In this document: piece by piece, positions 20,060 to 32,980 of the stretch
How the letters are laid out: each line of letters starts with the position of its first letter
How positions within the stretch are numbered: position 1 is the first letter of the stretch
DNA from: Ganoderma boninense
Taxonomy: Eukaryota > Basidiomycota > Agaricomycetes > Polyporales > Polyporaceae
DNA length: 64,000 nt
Assembly (NCBI GenBank): GCA_002900995.3
Contig: CM035305.1
Coordinates: forward strand, 3,208,467 to 3,272,466
Direction of reading: 5' to 3'
Notes under the pieces: model-generated
Seen by the model: the letters and a program-made list of their open reading frames with translations, nothing else
Told to the model about the DNA's origin: nothing
Database searches by the model: none
Translations under genes and position numbers: made by a program

Positions 20060-23000
20060 TCAACTATCGCTCGAAGGGGCGTTTGTGAACGAGATCTCCG
20101 CGTCGTCATCCACGACGAAACTCCCGAACTCGTACTCGTCCTCTTCGTCTGGAATATGTGGAGAACTTGACACGCTCTGGCGATACCTCGGAGGACCACC
20201 ATGGCCAGTTCTGAACGACACCGGGCCTCGCCTGACAGGCCTGTTCGCAAAGACGGGTCCATCGCCCCCTGGGGCCTGGGTCATAAGGCTCCGACGGTAG
20301 ACAGCGCTCTGGTCGTATGTCGGGGACATCTGCGTCTCCGCAGGCTCCTCGAGGAATAAACGGTCGTCGCTGTCGGGGACGATGGAGTCGACGTCCGGCT
20401 CGGAGGAGCCCACACTCATTTCGTCCCCTGAGTGCGTCGCCTCGACATCGATCCAGGGGTTGTGGTATTGAGCTTCTGCGGTGTCTACGAACTTGAGCTT
20501 TTTCCTTTTGGGCGGTCGGACGGGGGCTAGAGACGGTGACTTGGGTCGGTCGCGTTTCAACCGTCGTGAAGAAACGGAAGGAGCCGACGGAGAAGAGTCA
20601 GGGTCAAGAACGTCCGTTGCAGGTCGCTTGCGAGTCGGCTTGCCGATAGCGCGGATGGCAAATGTCGGGTCAGGCCCCATGTCGTCAGAATAGGATGAGG
20701 AAGTGTGGACTACTTTCAAGGGGATTGCCGGCGGGCCCATGTCCGACTTATGGGAGGATCCCGACTTCTTTGGTGAGTGACGAGGGGGTGAGACTGGAGA
20801 TGGGTCATCAACAAATTCAGGTTCGTCATCCGAAGATAACTTGGATGTTCTAAGGACGGGAGACGAATCAAGGAACAGAGGTTCATCGGAAAGGCAAGGC
20901 ATAGAAGACTTCGGTCGCGATGGCCCGGGTGCGCTGAGAAGAGGAAGGTCTGGCTCTTCATCATCTTCGATCAACCATGCCATGCTATTCTCCGCAGGAG
21001 GTGATTGCAGAGCTGATACGCTAGGGGTTGGTGGTGAGCTTAGACCTTCTTGTGGCTTCGACGCCCCCCGATGGCCACCCTCGTCATCACCATCGAATTT
21101 CGGCAAAGTTGACTTCAGAGGACGTTCTGGGGAAGAAGAATCAAGGACCCTACGTCGTATGAGCGGCCGGTCTGGAGAAGAGGAATCAAGCATAGCGGCG
21201 GCAGAACGGGTAGGTGGAGAACCGGGGGTGCTAGTGATGTCTATCACGGAGTGATTTAAGGGTATGTCGGGAGAGCTTGATCGTTGGAGAGCCGATCTTG
21301 CGGAACGGAATGCTGCTGGCAAAGTGGGCGACCTAGAAACCGGCTTATGTCCGCTAGAACGTGGCTTGGGGGGAGAAAGCGGCCCTCGTTCGATCGCCTC
21401 GTCCTCCGTATCGTCGGTTAGTCTAAGGTCCGCCTCGACTAGGCTTGCCTGCATCTTGCCCTTCTTTGGGGCAGAGTTTTTCTTCCTGAGACCAGCGATA
21501 GTGGCGCTCCGGGCGAGAGCCTTCTTCCCACCACGCGCCTTCCCTTTACTCTTTGCGGACTCCGCTTCCGAGGTCGATTTCGTTCTCCTTGGTGCGAAGA
21601 CACCAGCCTCGATGTCTGCATCGTCCGAGTCATCCTCATCCGCATGCTCCCAGTCCATGGATGTCAGCCTCGTTGCCGTCTTCTTACGTGTGGCACCGCC
21701 CTTCACCAATAGCTCGCTCACGCTCACGAAGCCTGTCGCCGCGGTATCTGGCATCCTGCGCCTTGGGTCGTCGTCCCGTTTCTGCTTCTTCGCTTTCGAG
21801 GAGTCGCCCGTCGCGTGGGAGCCCTTCCGTGATGTGCGTTCCTCCCGGACATAGGGCTCAATCTCCATCTCCATCTCGACGCATTCGGGCTCGATATCCG
21901 GAGGGAGAAGGCGGTCGACGTCGCCGTAAACCTCGAGATCCGAAGCACGCACGATGAAGTGTTGCACCTCGGCGTAACTAGACTGTGCTTTCTGCCAATT
22001 GTGCTCTTCTCGACCCTTCGCGAGTAGCACGTGGACGGTGCCAGAAGCTTTGCGACCTGTTCGTCCGATGCGTTGCAACTATGCAAAGACGGTTGAGTTC
22101 TCACACTTGACACGTTGCGGAGGCAGGCTTACCATGCGAATTGGTGTTTTCTGAGCGTCATAACACACGATGACGTCGACCTCGCCAATGTCGAGACCTT
22201 CTTCACCGATTGAAGTGGAGACGAGGACGTTGTACTTCCCGGCCTTGAATTGCTCGATGACCTATAATAATGCCATAAATCAACAACTGAAGTCCGAGGT
22301 AACACATAATGCAAACCTCAAGTTGCTCCTTCTGGGCGTACCCCTTCTTGCCTTGCTTATCCGTACCTTGTCCGATGAAGGCCTTCGCTCGAATGATTGG
22401 AGATTCCTTATTGAGGAGCTCAACGACCTCCTCCACACATTGGCGGAAGGAGACAAACACCATAGCGCGAGATTCGCTGGGTTGTGCATCGTTCTCCTCT
22501 GCGCCGTCAGGCAACCGCTGAGCGAAGTGGTCAATTAAGAGTGTCCGAAGAACGTCCATCTTCGGGTGCATGGCAAATCCACGCTCCGCCTGCTCCTCGA
22601 ACTTGTTCATCAGACTCTTAAAACCATCTGATTTGCGGAGATTCCTCTTTGCGTTGCTATCATCCTGCGCATCAACGATCTCTTTGAGAAACCCGTAGCA
22701 CATGGTGATGCTCATTTCCATCTGCAAGGGAATTAGCCATCGATGGACAGGAGAGAAAGCATGGCCTGGTACCAAGTAGCCCATTGCTCGTGCCAATGGT
22801 CCAAGTTGAGCAGCAGCACTGACGGCATATTGAGGAGCACGCGCTTTCGACATCTCTCCGAGCGTCGCCTGGCAGCGATATGGGTGAAGCATTGTGGGTA
22901 GCGTGTTTCCGTTCTTCAGGAAGCCAGCACCTTGAACCTTCTTGATGATGGGCTGCAGAATAAATCGCATGGGAAGGCCAACATCTGACTTGCGACAAAC

Positions 23001-24729
23001 ATACCACCATTACGGCCGACAAGGCATCTCGGAGCACAATGATGTCTTCAGTCATCTCGACAAAATGTTCCTGCTCATGCTTAGTGTGAAGGTACTTCTT
23101 GAGGTCGGGGTCCGTCTCGCTGCGAATTTCAATATGGCTGACATGTAGCGCGTCCACGATCTCTTGAACGGCCTCGGGTTTGCCACCCGGGGTAGCTGTC
23201 AGGGCGAGAATGCGGTGGTGGGGATTGTGCTGCATCATGTATCGGACAACTTGCGCATAAGCGTAGTCGCCTGTACCCCTATGCGCCTCATCTGGCACAT
23301 CAGTGTCAGTGTACCAAAAAGGCATCGTGACTTCGGGACGTTTGCGATGCGCACCGATGACAATTAACACCAAGTCGAGTGGATCAACGTGACCTTGGAT
23401 GAGGTCGTTCAGCAATGTCTGTGGGGTGGCATAAAAAACGCGCTTCGTTCTCCACTAATATTATGGGTTGAGTGTATGCACTGAAGACGGCAAATAAACC
23501 GCCATACCGCATTAATACGTTTGTCCTTGGCGACATTTCCGGTTAACTCGGCAGCAGCGGAACCTGGTATGCCGCAGGTCTTATGACAAGCGTCGATTTG
23601 CTGAGCTACAAGGGGCTTCGTGGGTGCCACGAACACAACCCTTCCTTCAGGAAACCAGTTGTAAACTACGGAACATAAGCAAAGAGGTATCTTGAAGAAT
23701 TTTCATAAGTAGACACATACAGTTGAGCATAACCACTCCTGCGATGAAAGTCTTCCCTAGCCCAGTTGGAAGTGCGACCAATGTGTTCTCAAGGAGGCAT
23801 TTCTTCACGATATTATATTGGTAGTCGCGCTTCGGCTTATTAAGAGGGTATATCCAGGTCTTCGCCGCCAATCTGTCCGGGCAAAGCTTCATTGGTGGTA
23901 TCTATCCCAAATGCTTAACGAGTGTGTTGAATAGTGCTGTGCCTTGACGTACCGGGCTACATCGGGTCGCATGGCAGACATAAGTCGAGGCCACTACCAA
24001 ATCACTGGTGCAAACTCACCCCACGGGGATTTCTGGAGCAGGAAACTGTTCGAACTCAAGCGGTTCGTCGTCGTCGTCGTTATCCGATGTTCGACCCTTC
24101 CCCTTCTCCTTCTCAGGGTTGGGCTTCGGTTTCCGCCAACCCGTCTTAGCATAAGCAGTCCGGTCCCATTGCTTTGACCTCTTGGCCAGTCCCGGAAGCG
24201 GCATCTGGCGCAGAGTAGACCGTGTCCTCTGGAAAGGTCGTGTGGTTGACGCAGTCTTGGGGGGCTCCACATCGCGCACAATTTCACCATACAAGTTTCG
24301 TTGCATGAGGTGGGAGCGTCGGTCGGGGAGATTGCTTGGTCCGGAAAGCCCCAGAATGGAATCACCAGAGGCGCTCCATGTTCGAGAGGCACCCCTGCCC
24401 TCAGCAACTGCGTCGAGTGTGGCGCAATCGGCGTCGTTTAAAGTGATGGGATCGTCGTCAAAGTAGTGATCGCTAGAGTCGTCGCCTTCAGGGATAGGTT
24501 CCCTGCGTGGCATGAATGACCGGGGTCGAGGGGGGAGTTGGATAGAACTCATGGCTTGACACTGGGGCTTCGACATGGTAGCAGGTTTGAAGACAGGCTT
24601 GGACCCGGAGGGCTGAGGTTCATGTGTTGTTGCTGCAGCTGAAGCGGCAACATGAGCGGCCTCGATGGCATTTACCTCGTTGAGGAATGATGAGTCAAAG
24701 TCATCGCCAAAGTATTCGTCGGAGTCCAT
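20060..24729 (-). CDS. MPH1: DNA helicase Mph1 (FANCM family)
   Basis: The start at 24729 gives [20 protein letters not shown]. An acidic, disordered N-terminus of about 230 residues precedes the superfamily 2 helicase core. That core has [20 protein letters not shown] with Walker [11 protein letters not shown], motif Ia [14 protein letters not shown], the DEAH box ([19 protein letters not shown], after an intron), motif [11 protein letters not shown], and the FANCM-type insert [34 protein letters not shown] and motif [22 protein letters not shown] complete it. The C-terminus of about 650 residues is serine-rich and acidic. Mph1/FANCM remodels stalled replication forks and D-loops and suppresses crossovers in the nucleus. 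About seven short introns are needed. The gene shares a 245-base divergent promoter with the G-patch gene. Confidence 0.93.
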
Positions 24730-24974
24730 CGTGGAGTGGAAGGAAGGAAGAGGGGTGGCGAGGAAGAGGCACAGGGAGAGGAGGGAGAGCAAGTTGTGGC
24801 TGAAGCTGAATGGACGCGACGCGCTCAGACCGCGTCTGAGTCACGTGGGGAGCCAGCGTCGCCGTCTCCCTGCGCCACCCGTTCAAGGTCAAGCTTGTGC
24901 CTCTCTTTCACCTCGCCGTTCTCAGACTTCTCATTTCACCTGCTTTCGCACTTATTCCCGTACAAAAGCGCGCA
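24730..24974. promoter_or_regulatory. Bidirectional promoter, MPH1 / G-patch gene
   Basis: Only 245 bases separate the two start codons, which face away from each other, so both promoters must share this space. It is rich in GA/CT tracts. Confidence 0.6.
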
Positions 24975-26688
24975 ATGTCCGCAGAATCTGTGGCACGCTG
25001 GAATGCCATTCCCCTCAACCGCCCAGACCCAGACGAGACCGCCTACGCATCGTTGAAGGTATTCGTTGTGCATTCTTCGCACCCGGAATACCCCCTGCAT
25101 ACTTCTTTTCCTTCCCTACCTTCCTCAGCGACCCCGGGACGAAGGCGATGGGGACCACGACAGCGAAGACAATGTCTCTCTTGTCTCCCGCACCCCTTCT
25201 CCGCCTCCCCCAGATGCGATGGATGTCGACAAGTATGACGAATACTACGCTAGCAAGCCGTCACGCGAAGTTATCACTGTGGAGACGAAAATAAAGAGCT
25301 CAAACGTTGGTTTTTCCATGCTCGCGAGGATGGGATGGGTGGAAGGCACTCCCCTCGGTGTTTCGGGTGATGGTACGTTTCGTTAGCTTGTGTTTGTCCG
25401 GTAATCTCAGGACCATCCATCAGGGCGCGTGGATCCGGTGCCGTTCTACGTGAAGAATGACCTGACAGGTCTCGGGAAGGCCAGTCAGGATGTCCGAATG
25501 AGTATGTGCTTGTTGTCCTGGTCTTGAGACCCACTTCACGAGCTAATCCCTCGTAGTCGAATCCACTGTCTCCCAGCGCCGAGGATTGGATTCAGAACGG
25601 CAAACAAAAGAGACAGAGGAGCAGCGGAAGCATCGTGAGGTGCGTCTACGTGTCATCGTAAATTCCTCAGCTGTTGTTCACAGACACGCTTGCAGGATGC
25701 GGTTGCCCGCCGTGCCGCGGTCCAGTCAGAGATCACCACCGTCCTCCGTCCGTTCTACTGCGAGGTGTGCGAGAAGCAGTTTCAAAACGTCGCACAATAC
25801 GACGAACATACCAACTCGTACGCACACCACCACAAGGTCCGGTTTCGGGACATGCAACTGGCCCAACGCGCCAGCCGCAACACGGAAGAGGAGATCAGCA
25901 AGCGAAAAGAGAAGGAGAGGAAGCGTGAAGAGAAGGAGCTTCGCAAGATCGCGAAGGCGGCCGGGGTGAAGATGGTGAAGCCTCCCGTCGCTGTTGCCGC
26001 AGCAGGCGAGGCCTCCTCTATGCCTAGTGCAGGTCCTGCTGGTGGTAGCGGTTTCAAGAAGAGCAGCTGGGCAACAGTCGCGGCGTCTGCTGCAGACACA
26101 TCGCTGACTTCCCCCGGACCTCCCAAACGATCGGGATGGGCCTCTGTGGGTGAAGTACAGGCGGCTTCCAACTCCGTCGGTGGTGGTTGGGCCCCAGCGT
26201 CTGCTTCTGCCAGCTTGGAAGCCGCGCACGCACCCACACCCCCCTCTGTATCAGCTCCAGCCCCACGCGTAGACTACACGAGTGCCCCAGCCTTCAGAAC
26301 TGGTGGATGGACATCTCTGGAAACAAGCGGTGGTGCGCCGGCCCCTCCGGTCCCGGCCTACAGTGGTCCTCCAGCACCCTCGTCTTACGGCGTTCCGCCG
26401 CCGCCGCCACCTACAGGAGTCGTGGCCCCATTACCGCCGCCATCCAGTGGGTCTCGTCAAGAATGGGTAGGCGTTCCCGTACCCTCTCGTGGAGGTGGGT
26501 GGAATAGGGTATCTGCTGCGGGCGGCCCAACTCCAGCTCGACCTTCTGCATCATTACCACCGCCAGCTCCACCTTCCGCCTCATCAACAGCCCCCCCGCC
26601 AGCAACCCCTGCGGAGCCAGCTCGGCCAGAGGCCTCGCGTTCTGGATGGCAGAAGTTCCGAGCAGGGGCACCTGGGCGTCGTCGATGA
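24975..26688 (+). CDS. G-patch and C2H2 zinc-finger protein, GPATCH8-like
   Basis: The start at 24975 gives MSAESVARWNAIPLNRPDPD. After several short introns the protein has a G-patch-like segment (SSNVGFSMLARMGWVEGTPL, then DPVPFYVKNDLTGLGK). A U1-type C2H2 finger (FYCEVCEKQFQNVAQYDEHT, then NSYAHHHK) follows, and then a charged coiled coil (EEEISKRKEKERKREEKELR). The C-terminus, about 240 residues, is a disordered proline/alanine/serine region with repeated SGWASV and GGGW motifs. G-patch proteins activate DEAH helicases such as those of the spliceosome, and GPATCH8 combines the same two modules, so a role in pre-mRNA splicing or RNP remodelling is likely. The last exon is long and uninterrupted. 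The G-patch is short, so assignment to GPATCH8 itself is tentative. Confidence 0.8.
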
Positions 26689-27015
26689 CTTGAATAGTCG
26701 ACTGTTCATAACCTGCTTGTGTACTCGAACCTTATTTACCGATGCATTGGTTATATTCGAGTGGAGATCCAAAGCTTTGGAACATGAACGTACGGTACTA
26801 ACAAGCTACATGATTGGATTCTGTAATTTTACGAAAGACAACGGCAAGAGTATAAGTTGAAGATAACAAAGAGGATGACGACAGCTGCACACCCAGTCAA
26901 CAAGGCCATCTCGAGCAGAAGACGTTGGCGAGCGCGGCAACGAGGAAGACATTATGACGACGACACGCATATCGATATTTGTCCAGAGAAAGAGGGAGAA
27001 TGGCGCAGATACAGC
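26689..27015. other. Convergent 3' intergenic region
   Basis: The 3' ends of the G-patch gene and BDF1 face each other over 327 bases; no further gene or repeat is visible. Confidence 0.5.
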
Positions 27016-29692
27016 TCACTCTGAATCGCTGGCAGAGCTCTCGTCTGAGCTAGACTCCGCCGACGAGTGCTCACTCATCTCCGCCGCTGCCCCGCCGTTC
27101 GTAGCACCACCCGACGCACGACCACCTTGCTCGAACGACTTCAGCTTCTCCTCCAGTGCACGAATCTTCTTCGTTTCGACATCCTCGTCCATGCTCTTCC
27201 GCTTGAGGCCACCCGTACCAGTACCCTTGCCAGTTCGTGGGCGCTTGACAGGAGGCTTCATGGGTCGAATGACGAAGTTGTATAGCTTCGTCAACACGGC
27301 TGCAGGCAGCTGGTCGATCTCAAGCTCGATCTCCTCAGTGCTCTGTATTCAAGTCAGCGCGAGTCGCCACAAAGAGCGAGGAAGGCTACGTACGTCGCGA
27401 ATCTCGGGCACGCCATCATGAATGATCTGGATCACCTTCTCGAGCTTGGCGCCGTCGAGCTTGCTAATTGTGTCGCTCAGATCCTTCTTCTGCTCGAAAG
27501 TAAGAACGTCATCGTCTGTAACAGGTTTCTTCCCCTTCTTCCCCTTCGGCGCAGGTAGGGCCTTCGACTGCTTGGGAGCGGCCTTAGACGTCGACGCCAC
27601 AGGAGGGGCTGGCTTCTCTCGCTTCTCCTTCTCCTTCTTCGTCTTCTCCTTGCCATTCCGTTTGAGCGCGGCAAGATTATTCTTCATGGTCGCAATTTGA
27701 CTCTCCATATCTGCTATCATGCCCTCCATGCCTGTGCGACCTGTGGATTCAGCGTCAGAACAGACCAGGATGAGACTGGGACACGTACGAGCACGTTCAT
27801 CGTCCGAGTCATCCTCGTCCTCATCGTCCTCGTCGTCGCTGGCATCATGCGACCGAGGAACGGGCAGATTCTTCCATTTCTCGTCAAAAAGGTTTTGAAG
27901 AGCCTTGCCGGCCTCATGGACCGGGTTGGAAGGAGGATTGAACGTCATGCAGTTCTTGATCATGAGCTTGAAGTCGTCCCGAAACTTTTCTGCCGTGAGA
28001 TATTCACCCGCATCCAGCTTCTTCTTCATCGTCGAGAGGTCCATAGGCTTCTTGATAACCTTCGGATACTCCGGAATGCCCATTTTGACGGGGTCTGAAC
28101 GGAAACCCGTGAGTACCGTACAACACTGAGCATTACAGGAAAAGCCACTAACCGACAGGCTCGTAGAAAGCGTGAGCGACTTGGTAATGTTGCTTCTGGT
28201 GCAAGTCCTTCCAGATCTTCTCGCAAAATTTGAGCTGCTCCGCCGCCACAGCGTTCTTTGGCGCCTTTGCCTTTCGCGGTTTGCGAGGCGCCTCCGCATA
28301 GGGGAGATCCTTGGGAGGAGGAGGATGGATCTCGCGCTTTGGCCGACCTATAGGTTCCTCATTCCGCCGGATGACAGGCGCAACAGGGACAGATGGTCTT
28401 CGCGCCGGTTTCTTTGGAGGTGGTGGAGGCGGGGGTGGAGTTGCTACTTTCTTCGGCATTGGAGCCTTGGGCTGATGTAAATGAGGCACAGTCGGATCCG
28501 AAAGCGAAGGAAAGACTCGTACCTCTTCTGGAGGTGGCATCTGCTTGATCTGCTTGTCAAAAACGCTCTCTACCCGCTTACCCATCTGGGTGACAGGGTG
28601 CTCCGGACCATTGAACGTAACGCAATTTGTGAAGATGAGGCGAACGTCCTGCACGAACTGATCGGCTTGATAGTAACGGGGGTTGGCAGGGTTCGGATCA
28701 GGTTTTGAGGGGTTGGAGGCGGAGAGTTTGCGCTCGATCGTGGAGAAGTCCATGGGTCGCTTGATGACCTGGGGATAGTGAGGGATACCCAGCGCAACAG
28801 GATCAACCGGGTTGAGGAAAGGACCAGCATCCTTCATCTTCTTGAGTGTCCGGATAGTTGACGATGAGAAGCGCCACTGGGCAATGGAGAATGTGGATGG
28901 ACCAGAAGGCTCTGCAGGAACATTGCCGTTCGGAGGAGGGGAGACGGAGGCTGGAGGTGGAGTACCCGTCTTCAGAACGCGATGAGAAAAGCCAAATTAG
29001 TACGCCTATTAGGGCGCACAGGAGAGGAGATGCGTGCTTACGTTCGCCAGTGATGCTCTCTCTGCGTCCGAATACTTCCTGGCTCTCTTAGCGGGCGGAG
29101 GCTTATCATGATCATCATCATCGTTATTAGCATTCGTATTAATAGCGTATGGAGACGACGCAGGATTGGAGTCGACAGCGGTTTCACTCGATGATACAGC
29201 AGGTAGAGGAGAGGCCGGTGTGGCAACGGGTGACTCGTGCGTTTGTCCGTTAGGGAGACCGTTTGCCTTGCCACTCGACTCCGACATCTCCACGTCCCCG
29301 CCTGGAGCTGATGCGTTTTCTTCGGCCATTTTCACGTCGTCTTGAGGCTCGGATGGTGGTGGAGGGGGGCTAGCGGAGGGAGGCACGATGGAAATGGTAT
29401 CTTGGCGCGCGTAAGGAGGGGAAGACGCGTCAAAGGCGGTTATAAACGTACCAGGGGCAGGAGGGGTGTCTAGCTGGGGGATGATGGACGCGTTGTCCAG
29501 CTTGTTGAGCTTGATAGGAGCGGGCTCGTGGCGCGCGTCGCTCTCCTGCTCGTTGTAGTCAACGTGGATCTTCACGTCGGGCACAAGGGAGTTGTTGACG
29601 GGAGTGGCGACCGAGTCGACGGCAGGGGAGTCTGGGGCAGAGACCGACTCGAGATGGACGCCGTTGAGGTTGGAGGAGAGCGCGTCGTGCAT
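27016..29692 (-). CDS. BDF1: Double-bromodomain BET protein Bdf1
   Basis: A long disordered N-terminus (MHDALSSNLNGVHLESVSAP) ends with the basic patch KRARKYSD. Bromodomain 1 reads FLNPVDPVALGIPHYPQVIK and RPMDFSTIERKL, with acetyl-lysine-binding asparagine in TNCVTFNGPEHPV. Bromodomain 2 reads FYEPVDPVKMGIPEYPKVIK and KPMDLSTMKKKL, with asparagine in KNCMTFNPPSNPV. A lysine-rich linker and the NET domain (LTFEQKKDLSDTISKLDGAK, LEKVIQIIHDGVPEIRD) follow, then a coiled coil and an acidic serine tail ending SSASDSE. BET proteins read acetylated histone H4 and tether TFIID and other regulators to promoters. Domain order and size match yeast Bdf1 and animal BRD2-4. About five introns are inferred. 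Confidence 0.95.
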
Positions 29693-29928
29693 CGTCTGGG
29701 GCCGGGCGGCGCGTGACAGTCACGCAGGAGTGACAGGAGGGCAAAGAGAGCTGTGAGATTTGGGGGGACAGGAGATCCGAAGTTGGGCTAGAGGTCTTTA
29801 TACGCTCAACGAAATAAGGTTCGATCTCCTGCGTCCTCAATTTCCTCCCTATCCCGCTTCCCTCCTCCCTTCCCTCCCGCTTGCCCCTCGACACTCCGTT
29901 CAGCCGCCCCCAGCTTACCGCCATCGCA

Positions 29929-32689
29929 TCAGTGCTTTTCCTCCTCTTCCTCGTCCCCCTCCGTCGACGCAAAGACTGGCTTTGGCTGGTTCGCGCGCCA
30001 AGCTGAGTTTGAAAATTTGAGTTCACACGTCAGCAACCACAGCCCGACTCCAAACAACGCCAAACAAGGGTGGCTCCATCAGGACGAATATTTTTCACAC
30101 TCACCGGCAGTCCAAACCGGGTTCTCGTCGGCCGTGGCAGCCAGCTTGAGCAGGGCCTCGCGTGGCTAGCAAGCAGAGCGTTCGTCAGTACCACTGAGCC
30201 CTCAGTGCAGGCGGGGGACGGAGAACATCGTGGGGGAGAGGAAGATGGGAAGACAGGAGACTGGGCCAGATTTGGACCTTCGGGCCTGTTCCGGATGGCA
30301 ACGCGTGTCCGGCGTGTCACAACGGCAACCGCCAAACCCGCTCTGATTGGACCCTTCCAGGTCCCGATAGTCCAACCCCCCAAGCGACACTTATCGTCCT
30401 GGGCATTCCGCTCGACGAGCAGCATAAAGGGCCCATCCCGTACCCTCTCAGAGCGTACAGCGCCGTCCTCCCGAAACCGATATCCGATAGACATAGGCAG
30501 ATGATGGAACCACTGATGTCAGCGCAGACGCAAGCGATGTGATCTCCGAGATGACTCGCAAAAGACGAGACCAGAACAAGACAAAGACGGCCATGGCACG
30601 TACATCTTCGTCTCTCGTCGTGTCCCGCACCAGATTCTGCACAACATGTTGTGTCGCGCTTGCCCCAACACGCCCTCCACGGCCTGGACCAGTGACGGGT
30701 AGTTCTGGCCTCCTGCTCTTCCTGGGGTCCATGCGCTCCTTCTCCCGCTTGCGCTTCGTGCTGCGACCCACTTCGCTGTCGCGGAACATAGGCAGGGCAT
30801 GTGGTGTGATGATAGTCGGTGCAGATACTGCATCGGACATGTCTTCAATGGTGACTTTTCTTGGCGGTCCTTTGTTCAGTAGTAGCTTCGCGCCGTTGAC
30901 CGACATATCAGGCGAGTACAAGACGCAAATTTGCCCACTTGACAGTCCGGTAACGACCTGAGATTCTTCAGTAAACGGTGGTGAATTGAAACTATATTGT
31001 TTGAAATCCGCATACCTGGTTGATCTTCGAGTGCCAAAATACTTTCACGGGTGTGGTGTCCACTTCAAGGTCCTTGACTGTCTCCAAAGTATCCTTCTTC
31101 ATGAACAAGAGATGACCCTTGCCGCCCTTCGAGGTCGCGCCTGCACCTGTAACGACATGTCTGTTGTCCGGGCTGAAAATGGCATTCGTGTTGGGATATA
31201 GCGTTGTCAGTCCAGAACGAACGGTGAGCGGCTTCTTGAAGGACCGTAGGTCCCAAACTTGGTATAATATTAGCATCACGTTTTCACGACAGTCGAAGGA
31301 GGTCTTACGTTTCACAGTGTCGTCTCCGCCGCGAGTAAGCACGGTGGTGCCGTTGACAGAGAACACGACTGAGCCCGTCTCGGAACCTTTGGCATGCGCG
31401 CCTTCAATTGTCATGCTCGGGCGAACGAAATTGGACTTGGTCTGCCACATATGCAGTGCACCGTCCAAACAAGCTAGTATGTTATCACGCCATTAGTGAG
31501 GCAGTTCATTGCTAAATGACCCGATTCTTGGAAGACTTACCACCGCCGATTAAGCTGCCGTCAGGAGAGAACGCGCATGTATTGACTTTCGTACGTGCAC
31601 CTCTTTCCTTCGATTTCACGACAATCACGGTCTTCTGCTTCCGTTTGTTTTCAACATCCCATATACTGAAGTTGCGTCATTACTTAAATGGCTGTGTGAG
31701 GAACAAGGCGGCGGACTTACCGAATTGTTGAATCGACGGAACTGGTGATGAAGGTCTGGGGATCCTTCGGATGCCATGCACAAGCCGTCAGCTCCGCAAC
31801 ATGCCCTCTACCCGTAAGATCATATGTGAGACAGGTGTAAAGCTCCGTTGAAGGTGGTAGACGCACGCGGTGTTCTTCATGTCACGAATATATTGGTCAC
31901 CCTTGATGAAAGTTGCCCTGCCAGTCAGGTCAGGCTGCCCGCCTCTAGAGCGAACAAGGGGCTACGCACAGCTCCTCGCCATCTCGGTCATACAGTTTCG
32001 CCTGCGGTGTACCGGATACGACCAAGAATTGCTGCCCGTCGTTAGAGAACTTCACGTCGTGTATCTGCGAAACACCCAGCGACAGAGGTCAACCTCGTGT
32101 TCGTCGGCGACGAGCTAGAGAAGGGCGCACATAGTAAGAGCCGGCAGGTTCCCAAGTCTTGAATGGCTTACACCTCCAGTCCATCCCACCAAAATCCCAC
32201 AACTTGCAGTCGTAATCGTGTGAGCCGGACAACACCCGCGCGCCAGAGGGATCCATCGTCAGGGCAGAAACAACCTTGGTGTGGTCTTTGAGAAGGAGTT
32301 CGTGAGAGATTGGAAACTGCGCCTCCTCAGGCTCGTCGTCCGATATATCAAACTCTGGTTCATCCTGGTTGCCACCATCTGCACTTCCCAGAGGATGCCC
32401 AACTTCCTCGGGATCGAACTCGGGCTCCTCTGAGTTGGGGTAGGGCGTGGATGAAGCACTGGATTCTGGGGCAACCCCATCGCCCGCTCTCGCCGCCGCC
32501 GCGGTGGACGATGCGACGGCACCCTATGATATGTATTAAGTGAACCCGGAGCTGCCATGCCTTTGGACTGTCTCTCACTGTGTCTCCTCGCTTGTTCTTT
32601 TCGAAGCGATTGGGATCCAGTTGACGTTGTTTCGGCTTCTTGCCGAACCCGGCGATACCCATAGCGGCAAGAACGTCCATGTCAGACAT
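29929..32689 (-). CDS. WD40-repeat protein, WDR70 family
   Basis: The start at 32689 gives MSDMDVLAAMGIAGFGKKPK. An acidic linker (EEPEFDPEEVGHPLG) leads to seven or so WD repeats, for example HTKVVSALTMDPSGARVLSG, HDYDCKLWDFGGMDW, KVNTCAFSPDGSLIGGGCLDG-like text and LDGALHMWQTKSNF, then VFSVNGTTVLTRGGDDTVK. The C-terminal WDR70 signature is TIITPHALPMFRDSE, then RMDPRKSRRPELPVTGPGRG, and PREALLKLAATADENPVWTA in the penultimate exon. The last exon ends FASTEGDEEEEKH with the stop at 29929. WDR70 works with Cul4-DDB1 in histone H2B ubiquitination at DNA breaks. The gene needs about ten introns, one of which (30166-30603) is 438 bases, far longer than the rest. Confidence 0.88.
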
Positions 32690-32980
32690 GGTGTAGTCCA
32701 CAGCAAGTTGAAAGAACCACAATAGTAGAGGGACAGGAGGAAGACGAGCAGTACAGTAGGACAGAGTAGGACGCCGGTCGGCCTCACCTGTGAGCATTGA
32801 CGTTGCGCGCTTACATGAATCGCGTTTTGCCGAGACGCGTCATTCAGGGGAGGCGCCTGGGGTGACCACCCTTCTCGAGGACGTTCGCAGCCAGAACCCG
32901 ACTCCGAATCCGAATCGTCTGCTGTAACGGCTTTTGCTCTCCCATCCTTCTACATTCTTCTTCCCTTGTGTCTTACGTCT
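32690..32980. promoter_or_regulatory. Bidirectional promoter, WDR70 / basidiomycete-specific gene
   Basis: A 291-base divergent spacer with pyrimidine-rich tracts just before the plus-strand start (around 32940-32965). Confidence 0.5.

Noticed and set aside
20841..21957. Plus-strand frames of 130-200 codons within MPH1
   Set aside because: Antisense shadows of the long serine-rich final exon of MPH1.
30070..30504. 145-codon plus-strand frame inside the WDR70 gene
   Set aside because: Overlaps a conserved WDR70 exon (30110-30165) on the other strand and has no recognisable content; kept only as a comment on the long intron.
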